DNA from: a virus
Strand: one strand, 5' to 3'
DNA length: 64,000 nucleotides
Virus record (IMG/VR): IMGVR_UViG_3300028794_000198
Span: 26,049 to 90,048 of that record
Positions 39,473-47,932 of the stretch are shown here, piece by piece. The position numbers were made by a program, and so were the translations under genes. The first letter of the stretch is position 1. Each line of letters begins with the position of its first letter. The notes below the pieces were generated by a model. The model saw only the letters and a list, made by a program, of their open reading frames with translations. It searched no databases and was not told where the DNA came from.

Positions 39473-39843
39473 TGGCCGTTCCTGTCGTGTAGGCCGAGGG
39501 CGTGGCGCACTCCTGGGTAGCGGTCGTTGGCGTAGGACTGGCGCTGGATCTGGAAGTCGACGGGAAGCCCGGTGCGCTGCCGGGCGAGTTCGCTGATGGC
39601 TGCACAGAGCAGGTCCCAGCGCCCGTCGGGCTGGCCGTCGGCGACCGGCGGGAACAGGTCGGCGAACTCGTGGTCCGGAAGGATCAGCCGGACATCGACG
39701 TCGCGCCACTGCTTGCCGACGGCGGCGGAGCCGACGAGGTAGGGCAGGTGCCCGAACGCCGCGTCGACCTCGCGGCCGAACGCGTCGAGGTGGAGGGCGG
39801 CGGGCATACCGACGCCGATCATGGGTCTGGACTGCTCGGTCAT
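39469..39843 (-). CDS. Nucleotidyltransferase-fold protein
   Basis: 124 residues. VGSAAVGKQWRDVDVRLIL has the GS...G...DVD pattern of the Pol-beta nucleotidyltransferase superfamily, near residues 38-56. A third acidic residue could be in the PVDFQIQR segment. Stand-alone NTases act as antitoxin partners, AMPylases or RNA modifiers; here there is no HEPN partner next door. Role unknown. Confidence 0.65.
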   Translation of the reverse strand: MTEQSRPMIGVGMPAALHLDAFGREVDAAFGHLPYLVGSAAVGKQWRDVDVRLILPDHEFADLFPPVADGQPDGRWDLLCAAISELARQRTGLPVDFQIQRQSYANDRYPGVRHALGLHDRNGQ

Positions 39844-40163
39844 GCGGCTTCCTCAATCTCGGTCCGGTCATCGGTGTCGCCGCGCGCCCAGCTCGGCCCT
39901 GGACGCCCTGTGGGCGGCTCTGCGGGCTCAGGGGCCGCCCGGAGGTCGCCCGGGAGCCCTGAACCCCCCTCAGCCCCTCCAGCGGGCGCCCAGATACCGC
40001 GAACGGCCTGCCACGCCCACCGGCAGCCGCACCACGCCACAACACCCGCCGCGTACACGGCCAGCCCCGCCACCCCGCACAGCAGGAACACCCACACCGC
40101 ACCCGCACGCAGCAGGACGGGGATCGTGTCGACGGCCTCGGCGAAGAGCTGCGCGGTGGTCAT
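39840..40163 (-). CDS. Membrane protein
   Basis: 107 residues. Two membrane helices (VWVFLLCGVAGLAVYAAGVVAW) and a long polar Pro/Glu-rich tail. Coupled upstream and downstream. Confidence 0.55.
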   Translation of the reverse strand: MTTAQLFAEAVDTIPVLLRAGAVWVFLLCGVAGLAVYAAGVVAWCGCRWAWQAVRGIWAPAGGAEGGSGLPGDLRAAPEPAEPPTGRPGPSWARGDTDDRTEIEEAA

Positions 40164-40606
40164 GAGCCGGACTCCTCAGCCGCCGGGTGGTACGGCAGCC
40201 GGAGCGGCTCTGGCATGAGTCCGACGCTCGGAACATGCTCGGCCTCAACGGTGTAGCTGGTGTCCGCCCGGACCAACCGGAACGCCCACTGGTCGCCGTA
40301 CCGGGTGACGACGCCGTCATAGTCCTCGCGCGCCTCGTCCCGGTCGTGACGGTCGGCGAGCCAGCGCTGCCAGACACCGCGCCGGTAGGTCTGGATCGTC
40401 CAGGCACTGTCGGGTGGGAACGGCTGCACGGCGGCCCTGAGGCGGAGTTCGGCTGCGCGCTTCCGTGTGTCCTCGGCGACGGGGCAGTGGCAGATCGTCC
40501 ACGCATCGTCCTGGGTGCCGTGGTCTGGGCAGCGAGCTTCGATGTTGGCGGCCTGGGCGTCCATGACTGCTGCGTGGTCCGAGAGCGAAGGGAGTCCGTC
40601 GGCCAT
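40160..40606 (-). CDS. Hypothetical protein
   Basis: 148 residues from MADGLPSLSDHAAVMDAQ. A CPDHG...CHC cluster in the first third suggests metal binding; the middle is Trp-rich (YRRGVWQRWLADRHDRDE). Unknown function. Confidence 0.55.
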   Translation of the reverse strand: MADGLPSLSDHAAVMDAQAANIEARCPDHGTQDDAWTICHCPVAEDTRKRAAELRLRAAVQPFPPDSAWTIQTYRRGVWQRWLADRHDRDEAREDYDGVVTRYGDQWAFRLVRADTSYTVEAEHVPSVGLMPEPLRLPYHPAAEESGS

Positions 40607-40607
40607 G

Positions 40608-42248
40608 TCAGTGCTCCTTGCCGGGCTGAGACGCGGCGGCGCGGTCTTCGATCGCCCGGACAACAGCCCGGTACCGGCGCGCCTTGGCCACGGCCTCGTC
40701 GTTCCAGCCGTGTTGCTGCTGCATCTCCTCCAGCGTGCCGTGCATGCACGTCTCGTCGTGGACGGCCTGTTCGCAGTCCCAGCCGCAGAGGACGGCCCAC
40801 AGCCATGCGTCGACGCGGTAGGTGCCCCAGTCGCGGCTGCTGGTGGCGAGGAGGGTGTGCAGACCCTCGAACATGGCGGCGAGCGTCTGCGTCTCGTCTG
40901 CCGGTTCCTCGCCAGCCCCGGCCGGGACAACGGTGGGCTGCGCGTCGTCGGCCACCTGGCGCAGCGCTTCTTTGCGCGCGCGGTCGAGGCGCTGCTCCGC
41001 CAGTCGACGCAGCCACGAAACAATCACCGGGCGAACCTCATACGGGACCGGGCCGATAGCGGCACCAACGTCCATGTGCTCGGCCGCAGACCGGAGAGCC
41101 TCCATGGCGCCTTCATGGCGGGCTCGGGTAACGCGCTGCTGATGCATGGTCTCCTCGGGCTGCCGCGTGGCGGTGACTGTGCAGCAGGAGCACGACGGCG
41201 GGCACGGACACTCGCCGTCGTAGCCGTCCGGGTGGACGCACACGCCTGCCGACTGCTGCGTCTCGTCGGCCAGGCGGCGCAGCTCGGCGGCGTCCGCGAG
41301 GATCACGTCCCGCGCGCTTGGCGACGCGTCAGCCGCCTGGCGGGCCAGGTGGTCAGCGGTTTCGTTGAGCACGGCGGCCCGGCCGTCGGATGCGGCGGCC
41401 TCCATCTGCCGGACGTGGGCTTCGGTCAGCCCCTGGACCTCGGCCGTCAGGTCTTCGGCCCGGTCGCGGATCGCCTCCCAGTTGGCTGCTGTGCCGAGGC
41501 CGAGGGCGGTCGACAGGGCGAGCCGGTACGCCTCCTCGGCGGCGGAGTCGGCTGGCGGCGGCAACACGGCAGCGAGTGCAGCCACGGCGATGTTCCTCGG
41601 GTCGTCTTCGACGCAACTGCCGTTGTCGCTGCGCCCGCACTGCTCCCACACGGCGGAGGCGATCGCCTCCAACTGCGGATGGCCGTCGGTCCAGTCGACG
41701 GCGGCCAGCCCGTTGCGGATCTCGTCCCGCAGTTCACAGCCCGCGCAGCCCAGGTTCACGCCGAGATTGTCGTGCCGGGCGACGGAGCCGTGGAGTGCGG
41801 AGAGGTAGGCCTCGGTACGGCGCAGCAGGTCGGCGCTTCGTGTGGTGTGTGCTGCCTGCCCGACAGACGAGACAGCAGACGCGGCAGCGGGCGGGCTCGG
41901 GTCCGCGTCGTAGGCGGCCAGGTTCTCCCGCGCGGCGGCCAGCCGGGCGCAGTGCTCGCACGGCTTACCGGAGGTGTCCCACACGCCGGGGCGTTCGTGG
42001 GCGTGGCGGGGGCTCCGGTAACCGAGCACGTACCGGAGGTCTTCCGCGAGCGCGGCGATCCGGTCCCGTAGTGCGGTCTCTGCGGACTGCGCGACAGCAG
42101 ACGAGGCGGTGAGGCGCTGGACCTGCTCGCGGAGGACGACGACCTGGCCTATCAGCCAGACAGCGCCGCCGGACGTCACCCCGCCGGTCTCGGCGTACTC
42201 GGCACGTAGGTCATCAAGCTGGTAGTCGTCGTGCGGGTTGGTGGTCAC
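40608..42248 (-). CDS. Large multi-segment protein, unknown
   Basis: 546 residues from GTG (VTTNPHDDYQLDDLRAEY). It has several helical segments, a CEHCARL zinc pair (about residue 98), CGRSDNGSCVEDDPRNIAVAAL in the middle, and a Cys cluster (CPCPPSCSCC) near residue 365. The second half has WLRRLAEQRLDRARKEAL coiled coil and a C-terminal LCGWDCEQAVHDE. The repeated Streptomyces-type segments (VWEQCGRSDNG..., ALRQVADDAQ...) suggest a fusion of small mobile-element modules. No catalytic site recognised. Confidence 0.6.
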   Translation of the reverse strand: MTTNPHDDYQLDDLRAEYAETGGVTSGGAVWLIGQVVVLREQVQRLTASSAVAQSAETALRDRIAALAEDLRYVLGYRSPRHAHERPGVWDTSGKPCEHCARLAAARENLAAYDADPSPPAAASAVSSVGQAAHTTRSADLLRRTEAYLSALHGSVARHDNLGVNLGCAGCELRDEIRNGLAAVDWTDGHPQLEAIASAVWEQCGRSDNGSCVEDDPRNIAVAALAAVLPPPADSAAEEAYRLALSTALGLGTAANWEAIRDRAEDLTAEVQGLTEAHVRQMEAAASDGRAAVLNETADHLARQAADASPSARDVILADAAELRRLADETQQSAGVCVHPDGYDGECPCPPSCSCCTVTATRQPEETMHQQRVTRARHEGAMEALRSAAEHMDVGAAIGPVPYEVRPVIVSWLRRLAEQRLDRARKEALRQVADDAQPTVVPAGAGEEPADETQTLAAMFEGLHTLLATSSRDWGTYRVDAWLWAVLCGWDCEQAVHDETCMHGTLEEMQQQHGWNDEAVAKARRYRAVVRAIEDRAAASQPGKEH

Positions 42249-42307
42249 GGTGCTGCTCCTTCGGGTGGGGCCGGCCGCCGCCGGGAAGACGACGGCAGGG
42301 GCGGGGG

Positions 42308-42754
42308 TCAGAACAGCTCGGCGGCGATCGCCTCGCCCGAGCCGGTGATGAAGGCCCGGCGGGCGTCGTCGGGCATGTCGGCGGGGAATGCGAAGTGGAC
42401 GCGCACGATGGGCCGTTCGTCGCCCTTGAAGGTCAGGCAGTCGCTGGTCGGCTGGAGTCCGTCGGCGCCGAGGTCCACGGCCCACTCGGACAGGTCGACC
42501 GCCCCGTTGATGAGCTTGTCGAAGCTGCGCTGAGCGGCGTCCCAGGTGTCGTCGTCAAGCTGGTCCCAGGTGCGGCCGGTCACCGGTTCGGTACCGGTCT
42601 CCGGGTCGGGGTCGACGACGGTGGAGTCGATGGAGGCGCCCTCCATCTGCTCGCCGATGCCCATGAAGTCGGGGTCCTGCTGGGCTCCGAAGAGCTGGCG
42701 GGCCGCCTCCGCGCGGAGGTCGTTGTCGGTGTACGGGCGGTCGGTGGTGGTCAT
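42308..42754 (-). CDS. Hypothetical acidic protein
   Basis: 148 residues, acidic throughout (MTTTDRPYTDNDLRAEAARQ). Beta-rich C-terminal half (RPIVRVHFAFPADMP). Unknown. Confidence 0.55.
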   Translation of the reverse strand: MTTTDRPYTDNDLRAEAARQLFGAQQDPDFMGIGEQMEGASIDSTVVDPDPETGTEPVTGRTWDQLDDDTWDAAQRSFDKLINGAVDLSEWAVDLGADGLQPTSDCLTFKGDERPIVRVHFAFPADMPDDARRAFITGSGEAIAAELF

Positions 42755-42888
42755 GTCGGGTCTCCTGTCGGTGAGGTGGTTGCGGTTTCAGATCGGGGCT
42801 GGAAGCTCACAGGCGGCCCTAGGAGCCGTCAGGAGCGTCCGGGAGGACGCGGGGGGCCTCGACGGGCTGCACGGCGCTCCTGACCCCG

Positions 42889-43107
42889 CTACGGCGGCAC
42901 GGACGGGGCATCGACGGCCACCGGCACGATGTGCGCACCACCGCAACGCCCGCACGCCACCACGTCCCGCCGCCACCCCGACGCGAACGCCGACGTGATC
43001 TCCGCCTGCGACGCCACCCCCACCGACGCGAACCTCGGCAGGCCAGTGGGGCAGGCAGTGGCGGGGCGCAGGACGGCTGGCGGATGACGCAGCCACGGGC
43101 GCGGCAT
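42889..43107 (-). CDS. Small zinc-motif protein
   Basis: 72 residues from MPRPWLRHPPAV. DVVACGRCGGAHIVPV is a single zinc pair in a small beta context. Overlaps the upstream gene by one base. Confidence 0.5.
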   Translation of the reverse strand: MPRPWLRHPPAVLRPATACPTGLPRFASVGVASQAEITSAFASGWRRDVVACGRCGGAHIVPVAVDAPSVPP

Positions 43108-43316
43108 CAGGCACCGTCCTTCGACCGCGACTTGCCCGGCTTCGCCGTCAGCAGCCCGTCCCGCACCGCCATCAGGCGCACCGCCCGCTCCAGCACCGCA
43201 GCCAGGACCTGCCCCGGGTAGCAGTCGGCGATGATCCGCTCGGCGTCCGGCGTCAAGTACTTGCGGGTCGACGGGCGGCGGCGGGGAGGCGGGGTGGGGG
43301 TCGTGCGGTCGGGCAT
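43107..43316 (-). CDS. Small DNA-binding-like protein
   Basis: 69 residues. A basic, Pro-rich start and RKYLTPDAERIIADCYPGQ followed by a helix (VLERAVRLMAVRDGL); resembles ribbon-helix-helix or small HTH proteins. Uncertain. Confidence 0.45.
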   Translation of the reverse strand: MPDRTTPTPPPRRRPSTRKYLTPDAERIIADCYPGQVLAAVLERAVRLMAVRDGLLTAKPGKSRSKDGA

Positions 43317-43388
43317 CAGGTGCTCCCTTGCGGCTGGATAGGGTTCGGGGCAGACCCGGGCCGCTACAGACGGCCCGGGTCGCTGCGT

Positions 43389-44261
43389 TCACGGGGCGGT
43401 GCAGGAGGCGCGCGGCCGACCGCAGTTCGCGCAGTTCGCCAGACGGTGCTCCGCCTCGCTCTCGCCCCGGTACGCCTTCTCGTAGCCGGGGCAGCCGCGC
43501 TCACGGACGTCGGCATCGCGCTCCAACGTGGAAGCGGCGTCGTCGGCCCACTCGCCGTCGTAGGTGTCGCGAACGAACTCGCCGCAGCGGCGCATGATCT
43601 GGGCCTCGCGACTGGCCAGCACCTGAGCCGCTTCGTCCTTCGGCGCCTCAACCCCGACGGTCACCCGCGAGATCAAGTGCAGAGCACCGAGCGCGTTGCT
43701 GCCGGGGTCCTCCAGGTCGTAGCAGAGGGCGGCCAGAGCGGCGCGGGCCTCGACTGCCGGGCCCTCCAACTCGGCGACGCGGGCGCGGAGCTTGTCCACG
43801 TCGGCCTTCGGCGTGATCAGCTCGAAGGCGTTAGTCCACGGGCAGTTCATCGACGAGTGCTCGCCGATCACTTCCTCCGGGGCGACGGCGTAGGCCAGCT
43901 TGTCGGCGATCTCCTGCGCCCGGTCGCGGTCGTCGATGGTGTCGGTGAGCATGCGGTCCAGATCGGTGATGTGCCGCACGGCGATCGCCTTCGCACCCTC
44001 GGTTCCGATCCGGTAGGCCTGGTAGTTCTCGCGCTCCTGGGCAAGCTCGGCGCGGAGGCGGTTGACCTCGACGGTCAACTCCTCGTTGCCGGGAGCCCAC
44101 CCGGCGGCGCGCAATGCGGCGACGTACCAGCCACGGCAACGCTCGCAGTCGGGGCAGACGCGGTCACCGGGCTCGGAGCCGCAGTCTCCGCAGATGGCTC
44201 CGGCGTCGGACAGGGCCTGGATGGCGATGTCATCGATCGGTTGGACGGGCGGGTTGCTCAT
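43389..44261 (-). CDS. Zinc-ribbon coiled-coil protein
   Basis: 290 residues. N-terminal CGDCG...CPDCERC zinc ribbon, a coiled coil (VEVNRLRAELAQERENYQAY), a helical middle, and a C-terminal CANCGRPRASC knuckle. The repeated zinc ribbons recall actinophage early proteins of unknown role. Confidence 0.6.
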   Translation of the reverse strand: MSNPPVQPIDDIAIQALSDAGAICGDCGSEPGDRVCPDCERCRGWYVAALRAAGWAPGNEELTVEVNRLRAELAQERENYQAYRIGTEGAKAIAVRHITDLDRMLTDTIDDRDRAQEIADKLAYAVAPEEVIGEHSSMNCPWTNAFELITPKADVDKLRARVAELEGPAVEARAALAALCYDLEDPGSNALGALHLISRVTVGVEAPKDEAAQVLASREAQIMRRCGEFVRDTYDGEWADDAASTLERDADVRERGCPGYEKAYRGESEAEHRLANCANCGRPRASCTAP

Positions 44262-44328
44262 CGGATCTCTCCTTCGGTGGGTGGTCAGGCGGCGGTGCTG
44301 TCGCGGTGCGGGGCGGGGGTGGCGGGGG

Positions 44329-44520
44329 TTAGGCGGCCCTCCCGTGTCGGCGCTGCTCGCGGGCGCGGTGGATTTCGGAGTACGCGGACAGGAGGCGGCT
44401 GGTGGCCCAGCAGTGGCCGCAGGCCGGGCACTGGTAGCCGTGAACGATCGAGTCGTTGCGGCGTCGGGCGGCGGCCGGATTCACGCCGCGCTCGCAGCAG
44501 TTGGGGCAGGAGTCGGTCAC
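44329..44520 (-). CDS. Small zinc-ribbon protein
   Basis: 63 residues from GTG. CPNCCERG and CPACGHCW make a four-Cys ribbon, followed by a basic helix. Next to the DnaB gene (10 nt downstream of its stop). Unknown. Confidence 0.55.
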   Translation of the reverse strand: MTDSCPNCCERGVNPAAARRRNDSIVHGYQCPACGHCWATSRLLSAYSEIHRAREQRRHGRAA

Positions 44521-44530
44521 GGCGCCGGCC

Positions 44531-45895
44531 CTAGCTCTGCGCCATGTCGACGAAGCGCGAGTAGTGCCCTTGGAAGGCGGTCGTGATCGTCGCCGTGGGG
44601 CCGCCGCGGTTCTTGGCGACGATGAAGTCGGCTTCGCCGGCCCGCGGCGAGAGCTTTTCGTAGGCGTCTTCGCGGTGCAGAAGGATGACCATGTTGGCGT
44701 CCTGCTCGATGGCGCCGGATTCGCGGAGGTCGGACAGCAGCGGCTTCTTGTCTGCACGCTGCTCGGCGCCGCGGTTCAGCTGCGACATGGCGATCACGGG
44801 GACGTGGAGCTCCGCGGCGAGCTTCTTCAGGCTGCGGCTGATCTTCGCGACTTCCTGCTGCCGGTTCTCGGTGCGGCCGGACAGTTCGCCTTCCATGAGC
44901 TGCAGGTAGTCGATGACGACAAGTCGCAGGTCTCGCTTGCGCTTGATGCGCCGGCAGTGGGAGCGGATCTTCGTGAGCGTCAGCCCGGCGTCGTCGACGA
45001 TGTCGAGCGGCGCATCGTTGATCATCGGCCAGACCTTGGCGAGGCGGGCCCAGTCGTCGTCGGTCATGCCGTTCTGGCTCTGCATGTGGTGCAGCGGGAC
45101 GCGTGCCTGCGCTGACGCGATCTTCATCTTCAGTTCGGTTCGGGACATCTCCAGGCTGAAGAACACGGCGGGCAGGCCCTCGACGATCGTCGCGTGGCGG
45201 ACGATGTCGGTGCCGAGCGTGGACTTGCCGACGGCGGGCCTAGCCGCAATGACGATCAACTGGCCGGGCTGCAGGCCGTTGGTCAGCGAGTCGAAGTCGG
45301 TGAAGCCGGTCTTGACGCCCCGGGCCGGCCCGTCCTTCTGAAGGACTTCCAGCTGCTCAAGGAAGTCTTCGCCGTCGGCGCCGATGAGGGTGTCTTCGTC
45401 GCCGCGGCTGGTGTCGTCGACGATGCCGTCGACGTCGGCGCGAAGGTCATCGAGGAGCTCACCGGTGTCGCCGGTTCCGTCGGCAATCTGCCGGAGGGTG
45501 CGACTACAGGCCGACTGCAGGTCCCGTAGTACCGCCCTTTCGTGGATGATCTCGGCGTAGTGCTGGGCGTGGGCGACGCTGGCGACCTGCTGGACAAGAT
45601 GGCTCAGGTAGGCGATGCCGCCGATGCGGTCGATGTCGCCGCTCTTGATCAGGTCGTCGTTGACGACGATGGGGTCGATGGGCGCGCCGGCGTTGTAGCG
45701 GGCGACGATCGCCCGGAAGATCGTCTGGTGGGCGGGCCGGTAAAACTCTTCCGCGTTCTTGACGACCTCGGTGATGTCGGCGACCGCGTCGCGGGACAGC
45801 AGCATCGATCCGAGGCCGCCCGCTTCGGCGCCAATGTCGTGCGGGGCCCGCATGTCGCGCGGGGGCTCGTCGTCGTAGTCGTCGTCGTGGGTCAC
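44531..45895 (-). CDS. dnaB: Replicative DNA helicase (DnaB-like)
   Basis: 454 residues from a GTG in a GTGA overlap with the loader gene. The N-terminal helical domain (MLLSRDAVADITEVV..., IDPIVVNDDLIKSGD) matches DnaB-N. The RecA-like domain has Walker A ARPAVGKST (218-226), Walker B LVVIDYLQLM near 330 and a MSQLNRG motif near 370. Hexameric helicase that unwinds the fork for element replication. Lies downstream of the loader- and initiator-like genes, forming a compact replication unit. Confidence 0.92.
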   Translation of the reverse strand: MTHDDDYDDEPPRDMRAPHDIGAEAGGLGSMLLSRDAVADITEVVKNAEEFYRPAHQTIFRAIVARYNAGAPIDPIVVNDDLIKSGDIDRIGGIAYLSHLVQQVASVAHAQHYAEIIHERAVLRDLQSACSRTLRQIADGTGDTGELLDDLRADVDGIVDDTSRGDEDTLIGADGEDFLEQLEVLQKDGPARGVKTGFTDFDSLTNGLQPGQLIVIAARPAVGKSTLGTDIVRHATIVEGLPAVFFSLEMSRTELKMKIASAQARVPLHHMQSQNGMTDDDWARLAKVWPMINDAPLDIVDDAGLTLTKIRSHCRRIKRKRDLRLVVIDYLQLMEGELSGRTENRQQEVAKISRSLKKLAAELHVPVIAMSQLNRGAEQRADKKPLLSDLRESGAIEQDANMVILLHREDAYEKLSPRAGEADFIVAKNRGGPTATITTAFQGHYSRFVDMAQS

Positions 45896-46488
45896 TTGTT
45901 GCCGCCCTTCCTGCGGTCGGCGCCGGTGAAGTGGGCGATGGTGGCGCCGTCGCCGAGGCGGGAGGACGCGCGGTCGCCCAGGACGTCGCGGATCTCGGGG
46001 GGCGTCAGGTTGGTGGCGATGAGCGTGGGGCGGCGCTTCTGCCAGCGGTTGTCGATGAGTTCGCTGATGGCGTCGGCGGTCCAGTCGTTGACGGCTCGCG
46101 CACCGAGATCGTCGATGGCGTACACGTCTGCCTCGCGCCAGGCGGTGAGCTGCTCGTGATCGAGGGGCCGGTCCGTTGCGAGCTTGACGTCGTAGGTGGT
46201 GGCGATGCGGAACTGGCCTGCCCAGCCGGAGCGGATCAGCGTCTCGTTGAGCTTCCACAGGTGCCACGTCTTCGTGGTGCCGATCTCGCCGGTGAGGATC
46301 AACGATCCGTGGCGGCCGGCAAGGAAGTTGTTCATCCAGGCGCGGACGTCGGGGCGCAGCTCACCGGAGTCGGCGAAGGCGGCGGGACGGCGAGCCAGGA
46401 AGGCGTCCAGCCGGAAGGCGACGGCTTCGGCTTGGGCCTCTGCGCGCCAGGAGGCGTGGTCGTGGGGGTCGTAGGCGGTTGTGTTCAT
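45892..46488 (-). CDS. DnaC/IstB-like helicase loader ATPase
   Basis: 198 residues from MNTTAYDPHDHASWRA. Walker A GEIGTTKTW, Walker B VYAIDDLGA, and sensor TLIATNLTPPEI fit the AAA+ loader family. It probably loads the DnaB-like helicase encoded next. Coupled to both neighbours by 4-nt overlaps. Confidence 0.88.
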   Translation of the reverse strand: MNTTAYDPHDHASWRAEAQAEAVAFRLDAFLARRPAAFADSGELRPDVRAWMNNFLAGRHGSLILTGEIGTTKTWHLWKLNETLIRSGWAGQFRIATTYDVKLATDRPLDHEQLTAWREADVYAIDDLGARAVNDWTADAISELIDNRWQKRRPTLIATNLTPPEIRDVLGDRASSRLGDGATIAHFTGADRRKGGNK

Positions 46489-47420
46489 GATGCGAACAGG
46501 TCCTCCACTGATGAGTTCGTGTAGTCGTCTGCGGTGTGCGTGTTGGCGCGGGATCCGGTGCCTTGGCGGCGGGAGCTGGCGGGGCCGGGGGTGTTTCGCT
46601 GCTCGCGGTCGCGGGCTCTCTTGGCCGAGTCGGCGATCCACTTCTGCCAGGCGTCGTGCCAGTTGCGCTTACGGCGGCCTTCGGCCCGCCAGTAGCGGAT
46701 GAACTGCTCGGTCTCGAAGTCGGGATCGAGGTTCGGATAGAGCGCGACGACCCAGCGGCGCATCGTGTCGTTGAGGTAGAAGTCGTCGGGGATTTCGTGG
46801 GAGCCGTCAGGCTCGACGGCGCGCACTACACGACCCGCGCTCTCTCCATCTACAGCAACCACAGATATGGGGTACGGGTCGGGTCGGGTCGGGGCGCTGT
46901 TAGTAACGCCGTGACGAAGCTCGATGACCTGCGAGTCTTCATCTGAAACGGCACGTTTTGAAGTCGCCGTCGTGTCGCCGTCGTGCTGCGTTCGTGTCGC
47001 CGTCGTGTCGCCGTCGTGCGTTTCGTCGTCATGCGTAACGCCGTTACTGACGCCGTTACTTGACCCATCCGGCGGCGCCGGCTTGCCGTTCTTGCGGCGG
47101 CGGAAGCGCTCCTGTCGCTCGGCGTTCCTCTTCCGCTCCAAGAGCACCTGCTCGCGGCTCGGGTTGTAGTCGAGGTAGTCGTGGATCAGCCACCCCTCGT
47201 CGGTGCGATCCCAGACGCCGGCCTCTTCCAGCTGCTTGGCGGTCGCCTTGATGGCGCGGATGTTGGCGACGAGCGTGAGTTCGCGGTCGCTGATGTGCCC
47301 GTCCGTGAGGTTTTCGGCGCACCAGCAGATCGCGGAGACGTGCAGCCGGAAGGCCCGATCGGACAACAGCGCAACCTTCCGATGGGAAGGGAAGCGGTCG
47401 TCGAGCTTGACCCAGGGCAT
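46485..47420 (-). CDS. Replication initiator-like winged-helix protein
   Basis: 311 residues. MPWVKLDDRFPSHRKVALLSD..., ANIRAIKATAKQLEEAGVW is the N-terminal winged helix of phage replisome organisers. The middle is a low-complexity His/Asp/Thr linker, followed by a C-terminal helical segment (FIRYWRAEGRRKRNWHDAW). Together with the loader and DnaB it would open the origin. Upstream sequence contains a good AGGTG start. Confidence 0.75.
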   Translation of the reverse strand: MPWVKLDDRFPSHRKVALLSDRAFRLHVSAICWCAENLTDGHISDRELTLVANIRAIKATAKQLEEAGVWDRTDEGWLIHDYLDYNPSREQVLLERKRNAERQERFRRRKNGKPAPPDGSSNGVSNGVTHDDETHDGDTTATRTQHDGDTTATSKRAVSDEDSQVIELRHGVTNSAPTRPDPYPISVVAVDGESAGRVVRAVEPDGSHEIPDDFYLNDTMRRWVVALYPNLDPDFETEQFIRYWRAEGRRKRNWHDAWQKWIADSAKRARDREQRNTPGPASSRRQGTGSRANTHTADDYTNSSVEDLFAS

Positions 47421-47505
47421 TGGAGCTTCTTTCGGGAGGTGTGGTCAGGGGCTGTGGGCGCACGGAACCAGGGCGCTTACGGAGGCCTGTTCAACCCCTC
47501 CCCGC

Positions 47506-47548
47506 CATAGCTATGATAGCTAAGAACGCTAAGAAATCGATAGCTAAG
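47506..47548 (+). promoter_or_regulatory. Operator-like repeats before the antitoxin-like gene
   Basis: CATAGCTATG (47506-47515) is a perfect palindrome. GATAGCTAAG is repeated at 47515-47524 and 47539-47548, with GAACGCTAAG between them. Such repeats near the start are typical of autorepressing Phd/YefM antitoxins. TATGAT at 47512-47517 could act as the -10. Confidence 0.65.
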
Positions 47549-47557
47549 GGAGCCACC

Positions 47558-47878
47558 ATGACTGTCATGGCCATCAGCGGTTACGCTGTGCCTATGAGCG
47601 ACCGGCCGACCGTGCACCAAAACCAGATCGCCGAGGCGCGCAACGTCCTCGGCCAGGTGATCGCGCGCGCCCGCTTCGGCGGCGAGCCGACGGTCCTCAT
47701 CAACCGCGGCCAGAAGGCCGGCGCGATCGTCAGCTACGAAGACTTCGCGACCCTCTGGGAACTCCGCGCCTACCTGGAGGAGTTGGAGGCCGACGACCGG
47801 CCGAGCGGCAGGGTCAACGCCCGTGCTCTCCGTGAAGCGCTCGATATCGCGAAGCGCCGCGCTCTCGACTCGTCCTGA
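47558..47878 (+). CDS. Phd/YefM-like antitoxin (no toxin found)
   Basis: 106 residues from ATG 47558 with AAGGGAG upstream; MSDRPTVHQNQIAEARN (47594) is an alternative start. NQIAEARNVLGQVIARARFGGEPTVLINRG and KAGAIVSYEDFATL match the Phd family. No RelE/Doc-like ORF follows on the plus strand before the next minus-strand gene, so it appears to be alone. It is the only plus-strand gene in the replication block. Confidence 0.75.
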   Translation: MTVMAISGYAVPMSDRPTVHQNQIAEARNVLGQVIARARFGGEPTVLINRGQKAGAIVSYEDFATLWELRAYLEELEADDRPSGRVNARALREALDIAKRRALDSS

Positions 47879-47932
47879 CACTTCCCCTCCTCTCGTCTCG
47901 GCCTCGCCCTTGCGGGGCCGCTGCTGTTTCCG

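Noticed and set aside
42755-42888. Possible small gene in the gap
   Set aside because: Frames here have no ribosome site and poor composition; only GC-rich partial hairpins are visible.
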